Part shown: in pieces, positions 44,601 through 52,116 of the stretch
Layout of the letters: each line of letters starts with the position of its first letter
How positions within the stretch are numbered: position 1 is the stretch's first letter
NCBI RefSeq assembly: GCF_001431425.1
Contig: NZ_LDJG01000021.1
Location: 1-61,589, forward strand
Source: Stenotrophomonas nitritireducens
GTDB taxonomy: Bacteria; Pseudomonadota; Gammaproteobacteria; Xanthomonadales; Xanthomonadaceae
Direction of reading: 5' to 3'
Length of the DNA stretch: 61,589 bases
Translations under genes and position numbers: made by a program
The notes under the pieces: generated by a model
Told to the model about the DNA's origin: nothing
What the model saw: the letters and a program-made list of their open reading frames with translations, nothing else
Database searches by the model: none

Positions 44601-44965
44601 AGCCAGGCGCGCAGCCCGGCCAGCGCCGGCAGCCGCATCGTCGCCTCGTCGTTCAGCGCGGCATACAGCCGCCAGTGCAGTCCGGCGGCGCCGAGGTCGT
44701 CCTGCTCGCCGGGCACGTTTTCCTTCAGCGCGCGCGCGACGAACTCGCCGGGGGTGAGGAATTCCAGGTTGGCGGCGATGCCGTACTCGGCCGCGAGCGT
44801 GGACTGCAGCCAGCGCCGCATCGCCACCTGCGGGATCAGCACCGTATCGGCGGCCAGCAGCGGCTGCCCGGGCGCAGGCTCGCGCAGCGCATGGGCCAGC
44901 AGCGAAGCGAGCACGTCGAGCGCGTTGGAGTGGTAGAGGCGGAAGTCCGCGGTGGCGTCGGGCAT
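41624..44965 (-). CDS. recC: Exodeoxyribonuclease V subunit gamma (RecC)
   Basis: This 1113-residue non-catalytic subunit splits the duplex and scans for Chi. It starts LYHSNALDVLASLLAHAL, the typical RecC entry, followed by VLIPQVAMRRWLQ. Family stretches include IQIHACHTR-like QIHACHTRLREMQVLHD, and the segment RMVPMRLLPFRAICVLGLDDGDFPR. Length matches E. coli RecC (1122). It is the first gene of the rec unit and is divergent from the Na/Pi transporter gene across about 110 bp, which should hold both promoters. The Chi sequence recognised cannot be deduced here. Confidence 0.95.
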   Translation of the reverse strand: MPDATADFRLYHSNALDVLASLLAHALREPAPGQPLLAADTVLIPQVAMRRWLQSTLAAEYGIAANLEFLTPGEFVARALKENVPGEQDDLGAAGLHWRLYAALNDEATMRLPALAGLRAWLDRDDPLRAWSLAAELGGVFEKYQAWRRDWLLRWEGGADADDPQAILWRRIAGGHQHRARRINDYLARFEGAGQPLPRGLPSRLFAFATLNVSPDVLRVIATQARVGTLHFYLPTPTRAYWGDLQTLSERLRGGMDDPFGSAAGENPLLQAWGAAGRDFMAVLGSYEVVHPSGEIAAYADPEQRTGRSLDEGGLRDSLLHRLQADLFHRRALPPAPLRPALRLDDPSVQIHACHTRLREMQVLHDQLRALLDDPRFDPPLQPREIAVLAPDIDPYVPYLESVFGGRGAGEGHIPWALADASPLQGEPLAEVFVQLLGLPVSRFGLNEILDLLASPPLAAAAGLDAAAFERLHGWLQAAGARWGLDAAHRGQHQAPADDACTWQFALDRLLLGHASGSDDDLAGVAPWPELEGSALAALDALIRLLRVLARHQKTLAEALAPAQWRERLLGLLDALLPETPAEPSTQRALERLRKLADEFAEEAGKAGFDAPVPAEVVRAHFATVLSEADTRAPLLTGGVSFGRMVPMRLLPFRAICVLGLDDGDFPRRDPAAGLSRLTAELGTARRRHGDRSLREDDRFLFLQLLASAQEVFYLSYLGADARDGSVREPSVLVSELIDAVAACHADPAAARRAIVVRHPLQPFAPAAFGGDGEPRRFSYRRQWHPAAGAVGGQRQPLAPWSAGELAAPLPDVLQEPTLSLDALRRFLADPAGQFLEQRLGLRLGGGIEASDDIEPLVLPERGREHSSLQQQVLAALLEGRGQGLYERLRARALLPSGALGRQQFEQLLGRIRPCAETFAHWYDGAPLQSQRLEVAIDGITVHGRIAQIHPQGLARLQAGAPGVAWVLRSGLDWLLANAAGMQQPLLQFIEDGDGSFGPHVLPPPPVAQAKDALKALLQLRSQGLQAPLPFAPYTGWAIYNADPDKREKAAREKWYGSERSWGERDGEALQLALRGADPFADAATTNRFIHNSLSIFTALREGRVLARTEVQA

Positions 44966-45075
44966 GGCCGCGCCATTGTGCCGGAGCGCGGTCGCAACCG
45001 GCGCGACCGCGCATGCGCCAGCACCGCCGCGCGCCGATAATGCGCGGCCCCGTCACCGATGGAAGCCGGCGAACC

Positions 45076-46869
45076 GTGAACCTGCGCATCCTCCTGGCCC
45101 TGGCCGCCGCCGCGCTGTTGGCCTGGTCGTTCTGGCACAACGGCGCCTGGCTGCAGCTGTGCGCCGGGCTGGCGGTGTTCCTGTTCGGCATGCAGATACT
45201 GGAGGAAGGGCTGAAGCAGCTGGCCGGCGGCAGCCTGGAACGGCTGCTGGCACGCGGCACCTCCACGCCGCTGCGCGGCCTGCTGTTCGGCGTGGCCGGC
45301 ACCGCGGCGCTGCAGTCGAGCACGCTGGTATCGCTGCTGGCGATCGCCTTCATCAGCTCCGGATTGATCCAGCTGGCCGGCGGCATCGCCATCATCTTCG
45401 GCGCCAACCTCGGCGCGACCAGCGGCATCTGGCTGCTGGCGCTGGCCGGACAGAACCTGAGCCTGTCGCCGCTGGCCCTGCCGATGCTGGTGTTCGGCGT
45501 GCTGGCCGGGATCGCCGGCGAGCGCGGCAAGGCGGCCGGGCGCGTGGTGCTGGGCGTGGCGCTGGTGTTCCTGGGCATCGACCAGATCAAGGCCGGGTTC
45601 GACGGCTTCGGCGGCGGTTTCGATCTGGCCGCCCGCGGCGGCGGCGGCATGGGCGCGATGGCACTGTTCGTGCTCGGCGGCCTGTTGCTGACGGTGGTGC
45701 TGCAGTCCAGCCATGCGACGCTGATGCTGACCCTGGCCGCGCTGGCCTCGGGGCAGCTGCAGCTGGAGCAGAGCCTGGCCATCGCCATCGGCTCCAATGT
45801 CGGCAGCAGCGTCAGCACGGCGGCAGTCGGCATGCTCGGCGGCAACCGCAGCGGCCAGCGGCTGGCGCTGGCGCACGTGTTGTTCAACATGGTCACCGCG
45901 CTGCTGGCGTTCGCGCTGCTGGTGCCGTTGACCTGGCTGGTGGCGGGGCTGGCCGGGCTGGCGGGGTTCGGCGGCAACCCGCTGCTGCAGCTGGCGCTGT
46001 TCCATACCCTGTTCAATGCCGGCGGGGTGGCGCTGTTCTGGCCATGGCAGGGCCGGCTCGCGCAGGCGCTGCGGCGCTGGTTGCCCGAACGCAGCGACAC
46101 GATCGCCGGCGGCGGCATCGAGCGCGTGCGCGCGCGCCACCTCAGCGACCAGGCGCTGGAATCGGCCGACGCGGCGGCGGCGGCGGTCGCTCTGGAGCTG
46201 GAGCATCTGGGCGGGTTGAGCGTGGAGGTGATCTGCCAGGCCCTGTGCCTGCCCGTGGAAGCGCTGGATGCCGGCGCGCCCGACCCGACCCTGCTCGAAG
46301 CCCGCCCCGACGGCAGCTGCCGCGATGCCGAGACGCTGTACCAGCAGCGGGTGAAGGGCGTCTATGGCGACCTGCTGCGCTTCATGGGCCGCCTGGAAGT
46401 AGTGCTGGATGCCGACCACCAGCGCTTCTGGTCGGGCAGCCAGGCGGTGGCGGCGCGGATGGTCGATGCGGTCAAGGACGCCAAGCACCTGCAGAAGAAC
46501 CTCGGCCAGCGCCTGCAGGATGCCGATTCGCCGCTGCGCGCGGCCTATGTGGAACTGCGCGGGCACCTGTTCGGGCAGCTGCATGGCCTGCGCCGGATCG
46601 CGCAGCTGCCGGCCGGGGGCGCCGCAGGGCGCCAGGCGCGGCAGGAGGGGCTCGAAGCCCTCGACCGCCAGGCCGCGCAGTTCGACGCGGCGTTCCGCCA
46701 GCGGTTGTTCGCGGCAGTGAAGCAGGACCACCTGGACGGCCTGCAGGCCGGATCGCTGCTCAACGACCTGGGCTACGTGCGGCGCATCCATGCCAGCCTG
46801 CGCGACGTGGTGGCCTTCACCGACGAGCCGGGGTCGCTGCGCGACCTGCGCCGGAGCGGCGTGGAGTGA
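45076..46869 (+). CDS. Na/Pi cotransporter family protein with PhoU-like C-terminus
   Basis: This 597-residue protein has about nine membrane segments in the first 350 residues. They contain the duplicated QSS signature of Na/Pi-cotransporter II proteins: LQSSTLVSLLAIAFISSG near 84 and LQSSHATLMLTLA near 210. The C-terminal 240 residues are helical and PhoU-like (LMDAVKDAKHLQKNL-type segments). Phosphate uptake coupled to sodium is the family role. I prefer the GTG at 45076 because the first helix begins right after it; in-frame ATGs upstream (45013, 45040) add an Arg-rich leader. It is divergent from recC. Confidence 0.88.
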   Translation: MNLRILLALAAAALLAWSFWHNGAWLQLCAGLAVFLFGMQILEEGLKQLAGGSLERLLARGTSTPLRGLLFGVAGTAALQSSTLVSLLAIAFISSGLIQLAGGIAIIFGANLGATSGIWLLALAGQNLSLSPLALPMLVFGVLAGIAGERGKAAGRVVLGVALVFLGIDQIKAGFDGFGGGFDLAARGGGGMGAMALFVLGGLLLTVVLQSSHATLMLTLAALASGQLQLEQSLAIAIGSNVGSSVSTAAVGMLGGNRSGQRLALAHVLFNMVTALLAFALLVPLTWLVAGLAGLAGFGGNPLLQLALFHTLFNAGGVALFWPWQGRLAQALRRWLPERSDTIAGGGIERVRARHLSDQALESADAAAAAVALELEHLGGLSVEVICQALCLPVEALDAGAPDPTLLEARPDGSCRDAETLYQQRVKGVYGDLLRFMGRLEVVLDADHQRFWSGSQAVAARMVDAVKDAKHLQKNLGQRLQDADSPLRAAYVELRGHLFGQLHGLRRIAQLPAGGAAGRQARQEGLEALDRQAAQFDAAFRQRLFAAVKQDHLDGLQAGSLLNDLGYVRRIHASLRDVVAFTDEPGSLRDLRRSGVE

Positions 46870-47006
46870 CATGGGGAGGACTGGGCGTTCCGCCCATGGA
46901 CACTGACGCGCGGAGCCGGCCCGGCGACAATACTGCACGGTCCAGTTCTCTTTTGTTCAGGCGGACCCGATAATCCTGCTACGTTGGTTTTCCGTTAAAG
47001 GCCGCC

Positions 47007-47795
47007 ATGTCCCCTCCCCGGACGCCCCTGGTGCAGTTGTCCGACGTCCGCATCGACCGCGGCGGGCGCACGATCCTGCGCGACGTTTCGCTGGACGTGC
47101 CGCGCGGCAGCATCACCGCCGTGCTCGGCCCCTCGGGCACCGGCAAGTCCACGCTGCTGGCGGCGCTGACCGGCGAGCTGCGCCCGGTCGCCGGCCACGT
47201 GCGCCTGTTCGGGCAGGACATCCCGCACGGCAGCCGCGCGCTGCTGGAGATGCGCCGCAACGTCGGCGTGCTGCTGCAGGGCAACGGCCTGCTGACCGAC
47301 CTCACCGTCGCCGAGAACGTGGCGCTGCCGCTGCGCACCCATACCCGCCTGCCCGAACCGGTGCTGCAGCGGCTGGTGCGGATGAAGCTGCACGCGGTGG
47401 GCCTGCTGGCCGCGGCCGACGCGTGGCCGCGCGAGCTGTCCGGCGGCATGGCGCGGCGCGTGGCGCTGGCCCGCGCGCTGGCGCTTGACCCGCCGCTGAT
47501 GATCTACGACGAGCCGCTGACCGGGCTGGACCCCATCGCCTCGGGCGTGATCATGAGCCTGATCAAGCGCCTGAATGACAGCCTCGGCCTGACCAGCATC
47601 ATCGTCAGCCACCACGTGCACGAGACCCTGCCGATCTGCGACCAGGCGCTGGTCATCGCCAACGAAGGCATCGTCTTCTCCGGCACGCCGGAACAGTTGC
47701 AGGCCAGCACCGACCCGCTGGTGCGGCAGTTCCTGCACGGCCAGCCCGATGGCCCGATCCCGTTCGATGCCGCCCCGCGCGCGAGGGTTGCCTGA
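47007..47795 (+). CDS. mlaF: Phospholipid-trafficking ABC transporter ATPase MlaF
   Basis: This 262-residue ATPase has Walker A GPSGTGKST near 41-49, the signature LSGGM, Walker B MIYDEPLTGLDP and switch His in VSHHVHE. Together with MlaE, MlaD and MlaB it forms the inner-membrane complex that moves phospholipids between the membranes to keep outer-leaflet asymmetry. It is the first gene of the complete mlaFEDCBA unit and its stop overlaps the mlaE start by one base. The 137-bp upstream region contains GATAAT at about 46969, a possible -10 element. Confidence 0.95.
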   Translation: MSPPRTPLVQLSDVRIDRGGRTILRDVSLDVPRGSITAVLGPSGTGKSTLLAALTGELRPVAGHVRLFGQDIPHGSRALLEMRRNVGVLLQGNGLLTDLTVAENVALPLRTHTRLPEPVLQRLVRMKLHAVGLLAAADAWPRELSGGMARRVALARALALDPPLMIYDEPLTGLDPIASGVIMSLIKRLNDSLGLTSIIVSHHVHETLPICDQALVIANEGIVFSGTPEQLQASTDPLVRQFLHGQPDGPIPFDAAPRARVA

Positions 47796-48544
47796 TGCCG
47801 TTCGCTTCTTCCATCCGCTCGCTGGGCCGCGCCGGCCTGTTCTCGCTGACGGTGCTGCGCGGCTCGCTGCCGACCCGCGACTTCCTGGCCGAGCTGACCC
47901 GCGAGATCTACAAGATCGGCGCACGTTCGCTGCCGATCATCGCCGTCGGCGGTGCCTTCGTCGGCCTGGTGCTGACCCTGCAGGGTTACCGCACCCTGAC
48001 CACGTTCGGCGCGGCCGACGCGCTGTCCACCCTGCTCGGCCTGTCGCTGTACCGCGAACTGGCGCCGGTGCTGACCGCGCTGCTGTTCATCGGCCGCGCC
48101 GGCAGCTCCATCGCCGCCGAACTGGGCCTGATGCGCGCCACCGACCAGATCAAGGCGCTGGAACTGATGGCCATCGACCCGGTGGCCAAGGCAGTGGCGC
48201 CGCGCTTCTGGGCTGCGGTGCTGACCGTGCCGCTGCTGACCGGCATCTTCTGCTCGCTGGCCATCACCGGCGGCTGGTTCGAGGCGGTGCAGGTGCTGGG
48301 CCAGGACAACGGCACGTTCTGGTCGGGACTGCGCGGCAGCGTCGACTTCTGGGACGACTTCGCCGTGGCCCTGCTCAAGTCGGCGATCTTCGGCGGCACC
48401 GCGGCGCTGGTCGCCGCCTACGTCGGCTTCCACGCCGAACCCACCATCGAAGGCACCTCGGTGGCGACCACCCGCGCGGTGGTGAACGCCTCGCTGCTGG
48501 TGCTGATGTTCAACTTCGTGCTTTCCGCACTGATGTTTCATTGA
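47795..48544 (+). CDS. mlaE: Phospholipid-trafficking ABC transporter permease MlaE
   Basis: This 249-residue permease has the MlaE/YrbE fold: an N-terminal amphipathic helix, then about five membrane segments. The conserved run is FVGLVLTLQGYRTL, then the segment RELAPVLTALLFIGRAGSSIAAELG with the Glu-Leu-Gly coupling region and ATDQIKALELM. It forms the dimeric transmembrane core under MlaD. It is followed by a 107-bp gap before mlaD, unusual in this otherwise overlapping operon, and that gap contains a perfect hairpin. Confidence 0.95.
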   Translation: MPFASSIRSLGRAGLFSLTVLRGSLPTRDFLAELTREIYKIGARSLPIIAVGGAFVGLVLTLQGYRTLTTFGAADALSTLLGLSLYRELAPVLTALLFIGRAGSSIAAELGLMRATDQIKALELMAIDPVAKAVAPRFWAAVLTVPLLTGIFCSLAITGGWFEAVQVLGQDNGTFWSGLRGSVDFWDDFAVALLKSAIFGGTAALVAAYVGFHAEPTIEGTSVATTRAVVNASLLVLMFNFVLSALMFH

Positions 48545-48563
48545 TGCGAGTCCCTCGCAAGAG

Positions 48564-48583
48564 CCCGCACATCCTTGTGCGGG
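48564..48583 (+). other. Perfect 8-bp stem-loop between mlaE and mlaD
   Basis: CCCGCACA-tcct-TGTGCGGG lies in the only sizeable gap of the mla operon. There is no T-run after it, so it is not a standard terminator. It could mark RNA processing or protect the upstream segment, shifting the ratio of MlaFE to MlaDCB; that function is a guess. The mlaD ribosome site (AGGAG near 48634) lies well downstream. Confidence 0.55.
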
Positions 48584-48651
48584 GATCTGACGAACAACCC
48601 GCTTCGCCCGAACCGACGAAGCATCTGCTGGATCAGGAGTGAGACAAAAAC

Positions 48652-49170
48652 ATGGCCATCCGTGGACCTCGACTCGAATTCTCCGTCGGCGCCTTCCTGC
48701 TGCTGGCGCTGGCCTCGCTGCTGGTATTGGCGGTGGCTTCCACCAACCAGCGTTTCGGCATGGGCGGCGGCGACTACGTACTGAAGGCGCGTTTCAGCCA
48801 GATCGGCCAGCTGCGCAAGCAGGCGCCAGTGAAGGTCGGCGGGGTGACCATCGGCCAAGTGGCCGATATTCAGCTGGACCCCGTTAAATACGACTCCATC
48901 GTCACCCTGTCGCTGGACGGCAAGTTCAAGGACCTGCCCGCCGACACCTCGGCCGGCATCTTCACCAGCGGCCTGCTGGGCGAGAGCTATATCGGCCTGC
49001 AGCCCGGCGGCGATCCGGACGTGCTCAAGTCCGGCGACGAAATCGTGTTCACCCAGCCGGCGGTGGACCTGATCCAGCTTGTCGGCAAGTACATGTTCAG
49101 CGGTGGCGGCAACAACGCCTCCGAGCCCGCCCCGGGCACCCACGACACGCCCTCCAAGGAAGAGCCGTAA
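48652..49170 (+). CDS. mlaD: MCE-domain lipid-binding protein MlaD
   Basis: This 172-residue protein has one N-terminal membrane helix (about 10-29) and a periplasmic MCE domain at about 38-118, opened by YVLKARFSQIGQLRKQAPVK and continuing with GGVTIGQVADI. The hydrophobic central-pore stretch is VDLIQLVGKYMF near 135-147. The tail is Gly/Asn/Glu-rich and disordered. MlaD forms a hexameric ring above MlaE that passes phospholipid to MlaC. Two bases separate its stop from the mlaC start. Confidence 0.95.
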   Translation: MAIRGPRLEFSVGAFLLLALASLLVLAVASTNQRFGMGGGDYVLKARFSQIGQLRKQAPVKVGGVTIGQVADIQLDPVKYDSIVTLSLDGKFKDLPADTSAGIFTSGLLGESYIGLQPGGDPDVLKSGDEIVFTQPAVDLIQLVGKYMFSGGGNNASEPAPGTHDTPSKEEP

Positions 49171-49172
49171 TC

Positions 49173-49841
49173 ATGAAGACCCGACTGCTCACCACCGTGC
49201 TCGCCTCGGCCCTGCTGGCCGCGGCCCCGACGCTGGCCATGGCGCAGGCGCGCCCGGCGGCCACCGCCGCGCAGCCCTCGGCCGCCGCGCGCACCGTGCT
49301 CGACGCCAGCTCTCGCATCCTGTCCGCGCTGGAGACCCGCCGCGCCGAGTTCCGCGCCAATCCGGCCGCGCTGCGCGGCTTCATCGACAGCGAGCTGAGC
49401 CGCGGCTTCGACCGCGACTACGCCGCCCGCCTGGTGCTGGGCGTGCATGGCCGCGGCGCCGCGGACGCCGACGTGAAGCTGTTCGCCGACGCGATGGCCG
49501 ACAACCTGATGGCGCGCTACGGCTCGACCCTGCTCGACATCCAGGGCAAGCCGAGCTTCCGCTACAAGGGCGAGGCCGCGCTGCCGGGCAACCGCGGCGT
49601 GAAGGTGTCCACCGAACTGGTGCGCGCCGGCAGCGAGCCGACCCCGGTCGAGTACCTGATGCGCGACGTCGGCGGCCAGTGGAAGATCTTCGACGTGATG
49701 ATCGAAGGCATCTCCTACGTGCAGACCTTCAAGAACCAGTTCGACGCCCCGCTGCGCCAGAAGTCGATCAAGGACGTGGCGGCCGAACTGCGCAGCGGCA
49801 GCATGCAGGCCAACGCTGGCCCGGCGCCCCGTGGCAAGTGA
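49173..49841 (+). CDS. mlaC: Periplasmic phospholipid-binding protein MlaC
   Basis: This 222-residue protein has a Sec signal (KTRLLTTVLASALLAAAPT, cleavage near AMAQA at 26) and an MlaC/Ttg2 domain with the FIDSELSRGFDRDYAARLVLG and GQWKIFDVMIEGISYVQTF type stretches (read as separate motifs), the latter highly characteristic. It shuttles phospholipid between the outer-membrane MlaA complex and MlaD. The start is preceded by AAGGAAG. Its end overlaps mlaB by 11 bases. Confidence 0.94.
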   Translation: MKTRLLTTVLASALLAAAPTLAMAQARPAATAAQPSAAARTVLDASSRILSALETRRAEFRANPAALRGFIDSELSRGFDRDYAARLVLGVHGRGAADADVKLFADAMADNLMARYGSTLLDIQGKPSFRYKGEAALPGNRGVKVSTELVRAGSEPTPVEYLMRDVGGQWKIFDVMIEGISYVQTFKNQFDAPLRQKSIKDVAAELRSGSMQANAGPAPRGK

Positions 49842-50145
49842 CGCCACCGCGCGCGTCGAAGGCGACGCGCTGCACCTGGCCGGCACGCTCGACCGCGCCG
49901 CGGTAGTGGCGCTGTGGCCGCAGCTGGTCCGCCAGGCGGGCCAGTCGCGCCGGCTCGACCTGCAGGCCGTCGAACGCGTGGACAGCGCCGGCGTGGCGCT
50001 GCTGGCCGAACTGGCTGCACGCCTGCGCGACAATGGCGACGCTACCATCGTCGGCACGCCTGCGGGGCTGGACGAACTGCGGGCGGCCTACCGGCTGTCG
50101 CCGGACCTGGATTTCAACGCCTCCCCCGGCGGAACGCTGACATGA
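49831..50145 (+). CDS. mlaB: STAS-domain protein MlaB
   Basis: This 104-residue single STAS domain has the core strand LDLQAVERVDSAGVALLAEL with the conserved Asp-Ser-Ala-Gly turn near residues 48-51. MlaB binds MlaF and is needed for stable, active ATPase. Translation starts at a GTG inside the end of mlaC (11-base overlap). Its stop overlaps the ATG of mlaA (ATGA), so three genes are translationally coupled here. Confidence 0.92.
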   Translation: MASDATARVEGDALHLAGTLDRAAVVALWPQLVRQAGQSRRLDLQAVERVDSAGVALLAELAARLRDNGDATIVGTPAGLDELRAAYRLSPDLDFNASPGGTLT

Positions 50146-51155
50146 ACCTCCTCCGCACCCTCCCCCTCCTGGCCGCCGCGCTCCTGCTCGGCGCCTGCGC
50201 CGGCAAACCCGTGCGCGGGACCGCGCCGCCGGCCGCTACCCACGTCGCCGCGGAACAGCCCGCGACCGCGCAGGAGCCGGTTCCCGCCGCGCCCGTACCG
50301 GAAGTGCCGCAGGTCGCCGACAACACGGACGCGGCAACCGCGACGCCCGCGCCGGTGCAGGCGACCGATGCCGGCACCGCAGACACCGCCGCGCCCACCG
50401 ACGCCGAAGACGACTTCGCCGCGTTGTACGGCGGCCCGACCGCCGAGCCCGGCGCGGGCAACGGCACGGCGCCGGCCTACGATCCGTGGGAGAAGTACAA
50501 CCGGCAGATGCACCGCTTCAACCTGGCGGTAGACCGTGGCATCGCCCGCCCGCTGGCCACCGCCTACGTGCACGTGGTGCCGCGCGTGGCGCGCACCGGG
50601 GTGAGCAACTTCTTCAGCAACCTGCGCTCGCCGCTGACCATGGTCAACCAGCTGCTGCAGGGCCATGCCGACGACGCCTGGGACACGCTCGGCCGCTTCC
50701 TGATGAACTCCACCCTCGGCATCGGCGGCCTGTTCGACCCGGCCAGCAAGGCCATGGTGCCGCGCCGCAGCGAGGACTTCGGGCAGACCCTGGGTACCTG
50801 GGGCTGGCGCCAGTCGCGCTACGTGGAACTGCCGTTCTTCGGCCCGCGCACCGTGCGCGACGTGTTCGGCCTGGCCGGCGACACGCCGCTGTCGCCGCTG
50901 CGGCGCATCGAGATGGACAAGCTGCGCATCGGCCTGCAGGGCCTGCAGCTGGTGGACACCCGCGTGCAGCTGCTGTCGCTGGACGACATCCGCGACAGCG
51001 CGGTGGACGAGTACGCGTTGACCCGCGACGCCTGGCTGCAGCGCCGCAACTACCAGATCGAGAAGGATCTGCGCCGCGACCGCCGCCGTCACGAGGACGA
51101 CGAGCAGACCACCATCCCGGTCGATGCGATGCCGATGCCCGACTGGGGGCGTTGA
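50142..51155 (+). CDS. mlaA: Outer-membrane lipoprotein MlaA (VacJ)
   Basis: This 337-residue lipoprotein has lipobox LLGAC (Cys19) and a long Ala/Thr/Pro-rich linker (about 25-105), longer than in E. coli VacJ. The MlaA domain follows from about 108: DPWEKYNRQMHRFNLAVDRG, then VSNFFSNLRSPLTMVNQLLQ and the segment FLMNSTLGIGGLFDPAS. The C-terminus is charged (RRDRRRHEDDEQ). MlaA removes misplaced phospholipid from the outer leaflet. Its presence in the mlaFEDCB unit is typical of xanthomonads; in E. coli it is elsewhere. A strong terminator follows. Confidence 0.95.
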   Translation: MNLLRTLPLLAAALLLGACAGKPVRGTAPPAATHVAAEQPATAQEPVPAAPVPEVPQVADNTDAATATPAPVQATDAGTADTAAPTDAEDDFAALYGGPTAEPGAGNGTAPAYDPWEKYNRQMHRFNLAVDRGIARPLATAYVHVVPRVARTGVSNFFSNLRSPLTMVNQLLQGHADDAWDTLGRFLMNSTLGIGGLFDPASKAMVPRRSEDFGQTLGTWGWRQSRYVELPFFGPRTVRDVFGLAGDTPLSPLRRIEMDKLRIGLQGLQLVDTRVQLLSLDDIRDSAVDEYALTRDAWLQRRNYQIEKDLRRDRRRHEDDEQTTIPVDAMPMPDWGR

Positions 51156-51177
51156 GCGCGCTGCCAGCGATAGATGG

Positions 51178-51205
51178 AAAAAGCCCGGGGAAACCCGGGC
51201 TTTTT
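51178..51205. terminator. Strong bidirectional terminator after mlaA
   Basis: AAAAAGCCCGGG-gaaa-CCCGGGCTTTTT is a perfect 12-bp stem with a GAAA tetraloop and T-runs in both orientations. It is 22 bp past the mlaA stop, and past the end of the convergent amber-interrupted small gene on the other strand, so it can end both transcripts. Confidence 0.95.
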
Positions 51206-51233
51206 CTGGATCGGCGCCGGAGTCTGGAGCGGG

Positions 51234-51416
51234 TCAGCCGCCTTCCTGGCGCCTGGGCTGCTGCAGCACCAGCAGAAGCGTGGCGATCGGCCCGAGGATC
51301 AGCGACAGCAGCCCCCAGTTCATGCCGCTGCGTCCCTTGCCCTGGGCGAGGCCGGCATTGATGAGCGCCAGGGTGAACTAACCAACCGCGAATCCACCGG
51401 AATTGCCTGTTGTCAT
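51234..51416 (-). pseudogene. Small two-helix membrane protein gene interrupted by an in-frame amber codon
   Basis: Reading from ATG at 51416 gives MTTGNSGGFAVG, then TAG (51380-51378), then FTLALINAGLAQGKGRSG and WGLLSLILGPIATLLLVLQQ in the same frame to a TGA at 51234. The part after the stop carries the AQGKGRSG...W...SL.LGP.AT motif of a common short proteobacterial membrane protein family, sometimes labelled antitermination-NusG-like, about 60 residues long. One substitution (TTG or CTG-like Leu codon to TAG) would explain the break. An AGGTGATTGAAGG stretch precedes the start. It is either a fresh nonsense mutation, a sequencing error, or suppressed. Confidence 0.75.
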
Positions 51417-51519
51417 CCTTCAATCACCTCTCTGCCTGTTGCCCGTTGTGGCACCCTGGAACCGGCCGCTGCTGCCTGGCGGCAGCGGCTTCCATCCCCG
51501 GCCTTTGCGCGGAGCGGGC

Positions 51520-52065
51520 TCAGACCGCCAGCGCGGCATCAATCGCCGCACGCAGGCCGGCGTCGTCGGCCGTGGTATCCGGCGAGAACCGGCCGATCAC
51601 CTGCCCGTCCTTGCCGACCAGGAACTTCTCGAAGTTCCACAGGATGCCCGGCGCCGGGTTGGGTTCGATGCCGAAGCCGGCCAGCTTCTCGCGCATCGGG
51701 CCTTCGCCGCTGGCGGCCGGCTGCGCGGCGATCAGCTGCTGGTACAGCGGGTGCACGTCGGCGCCGGCGACGCTGATCTTGGCGAACATCGGGAAGGTCA
51801 CGTCGTAGGTGAGCGAGCAGAACTGCCTGATCTCGTCCTCGCTGCCCGGCTCCTGGCCGTTGAAGTTGTTGGCCGGGAAACCAAGCACCTCCAGCCCGGC
51901 GCCCTTCTTTTCGCGATAGAGCTTCTCCAGCCCCTCGTACTGCGGGGTGAGGCCGCACTTGGAAGCGACGTTGACCAGCAGCAGCACCTTGCCGGCATGG
52001 TCGCCGAGCGTGGCCGGGGCGCCGTCGATGGTGGTCAGCGGGATGTCGCGCACGGAAGCAGTCAT
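51520..52065 (-). CDS. Glutathione peroxidase family protein (Cys type)
   Basis: This 181-residue thiol peroxidase has the peroxidatic Cys37 in NVASKCGLTPQY, Gln71 in FPANNFNGQEPG, a resolving-type Cys83 in QFCSLTYDVTFPMF, and the WNFEKFLV block with Trp/Asn of the catalytic tetrad. Bacterial members (BtuE/BsaA) usually take electrons from thioredoxin and reduce hydroperoxides. It has Cys where animal enzymes have selenocysteine. The start MTASVRD has AGGAACC just upstream. It follows rmuC on the same strand after 51 bp. Confidence 0.94.
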   Translation of the reverse strand: MTASVRDIPLTTIDGAPATLGDHAGKVLLLVNVASKCGLTPQYEGLEKLYREKKGAGLEVLGFPANNFNGQEPGSEDEIRQFCSLTYDVTFPMFAKISVAGADVHPLYQQLIAAQPAASGEGPMREKLAGFGIEPNPAPGILWNFEKFLVGKDGQVIGRFSPDTTADDAGLRAAIDAALAV

Positions 52066-52116
52066 GGTGGTTCCTGAGGGGGAAGGGAGCGCCAGCATAA
52101 ACCGGTATCACGCCGG

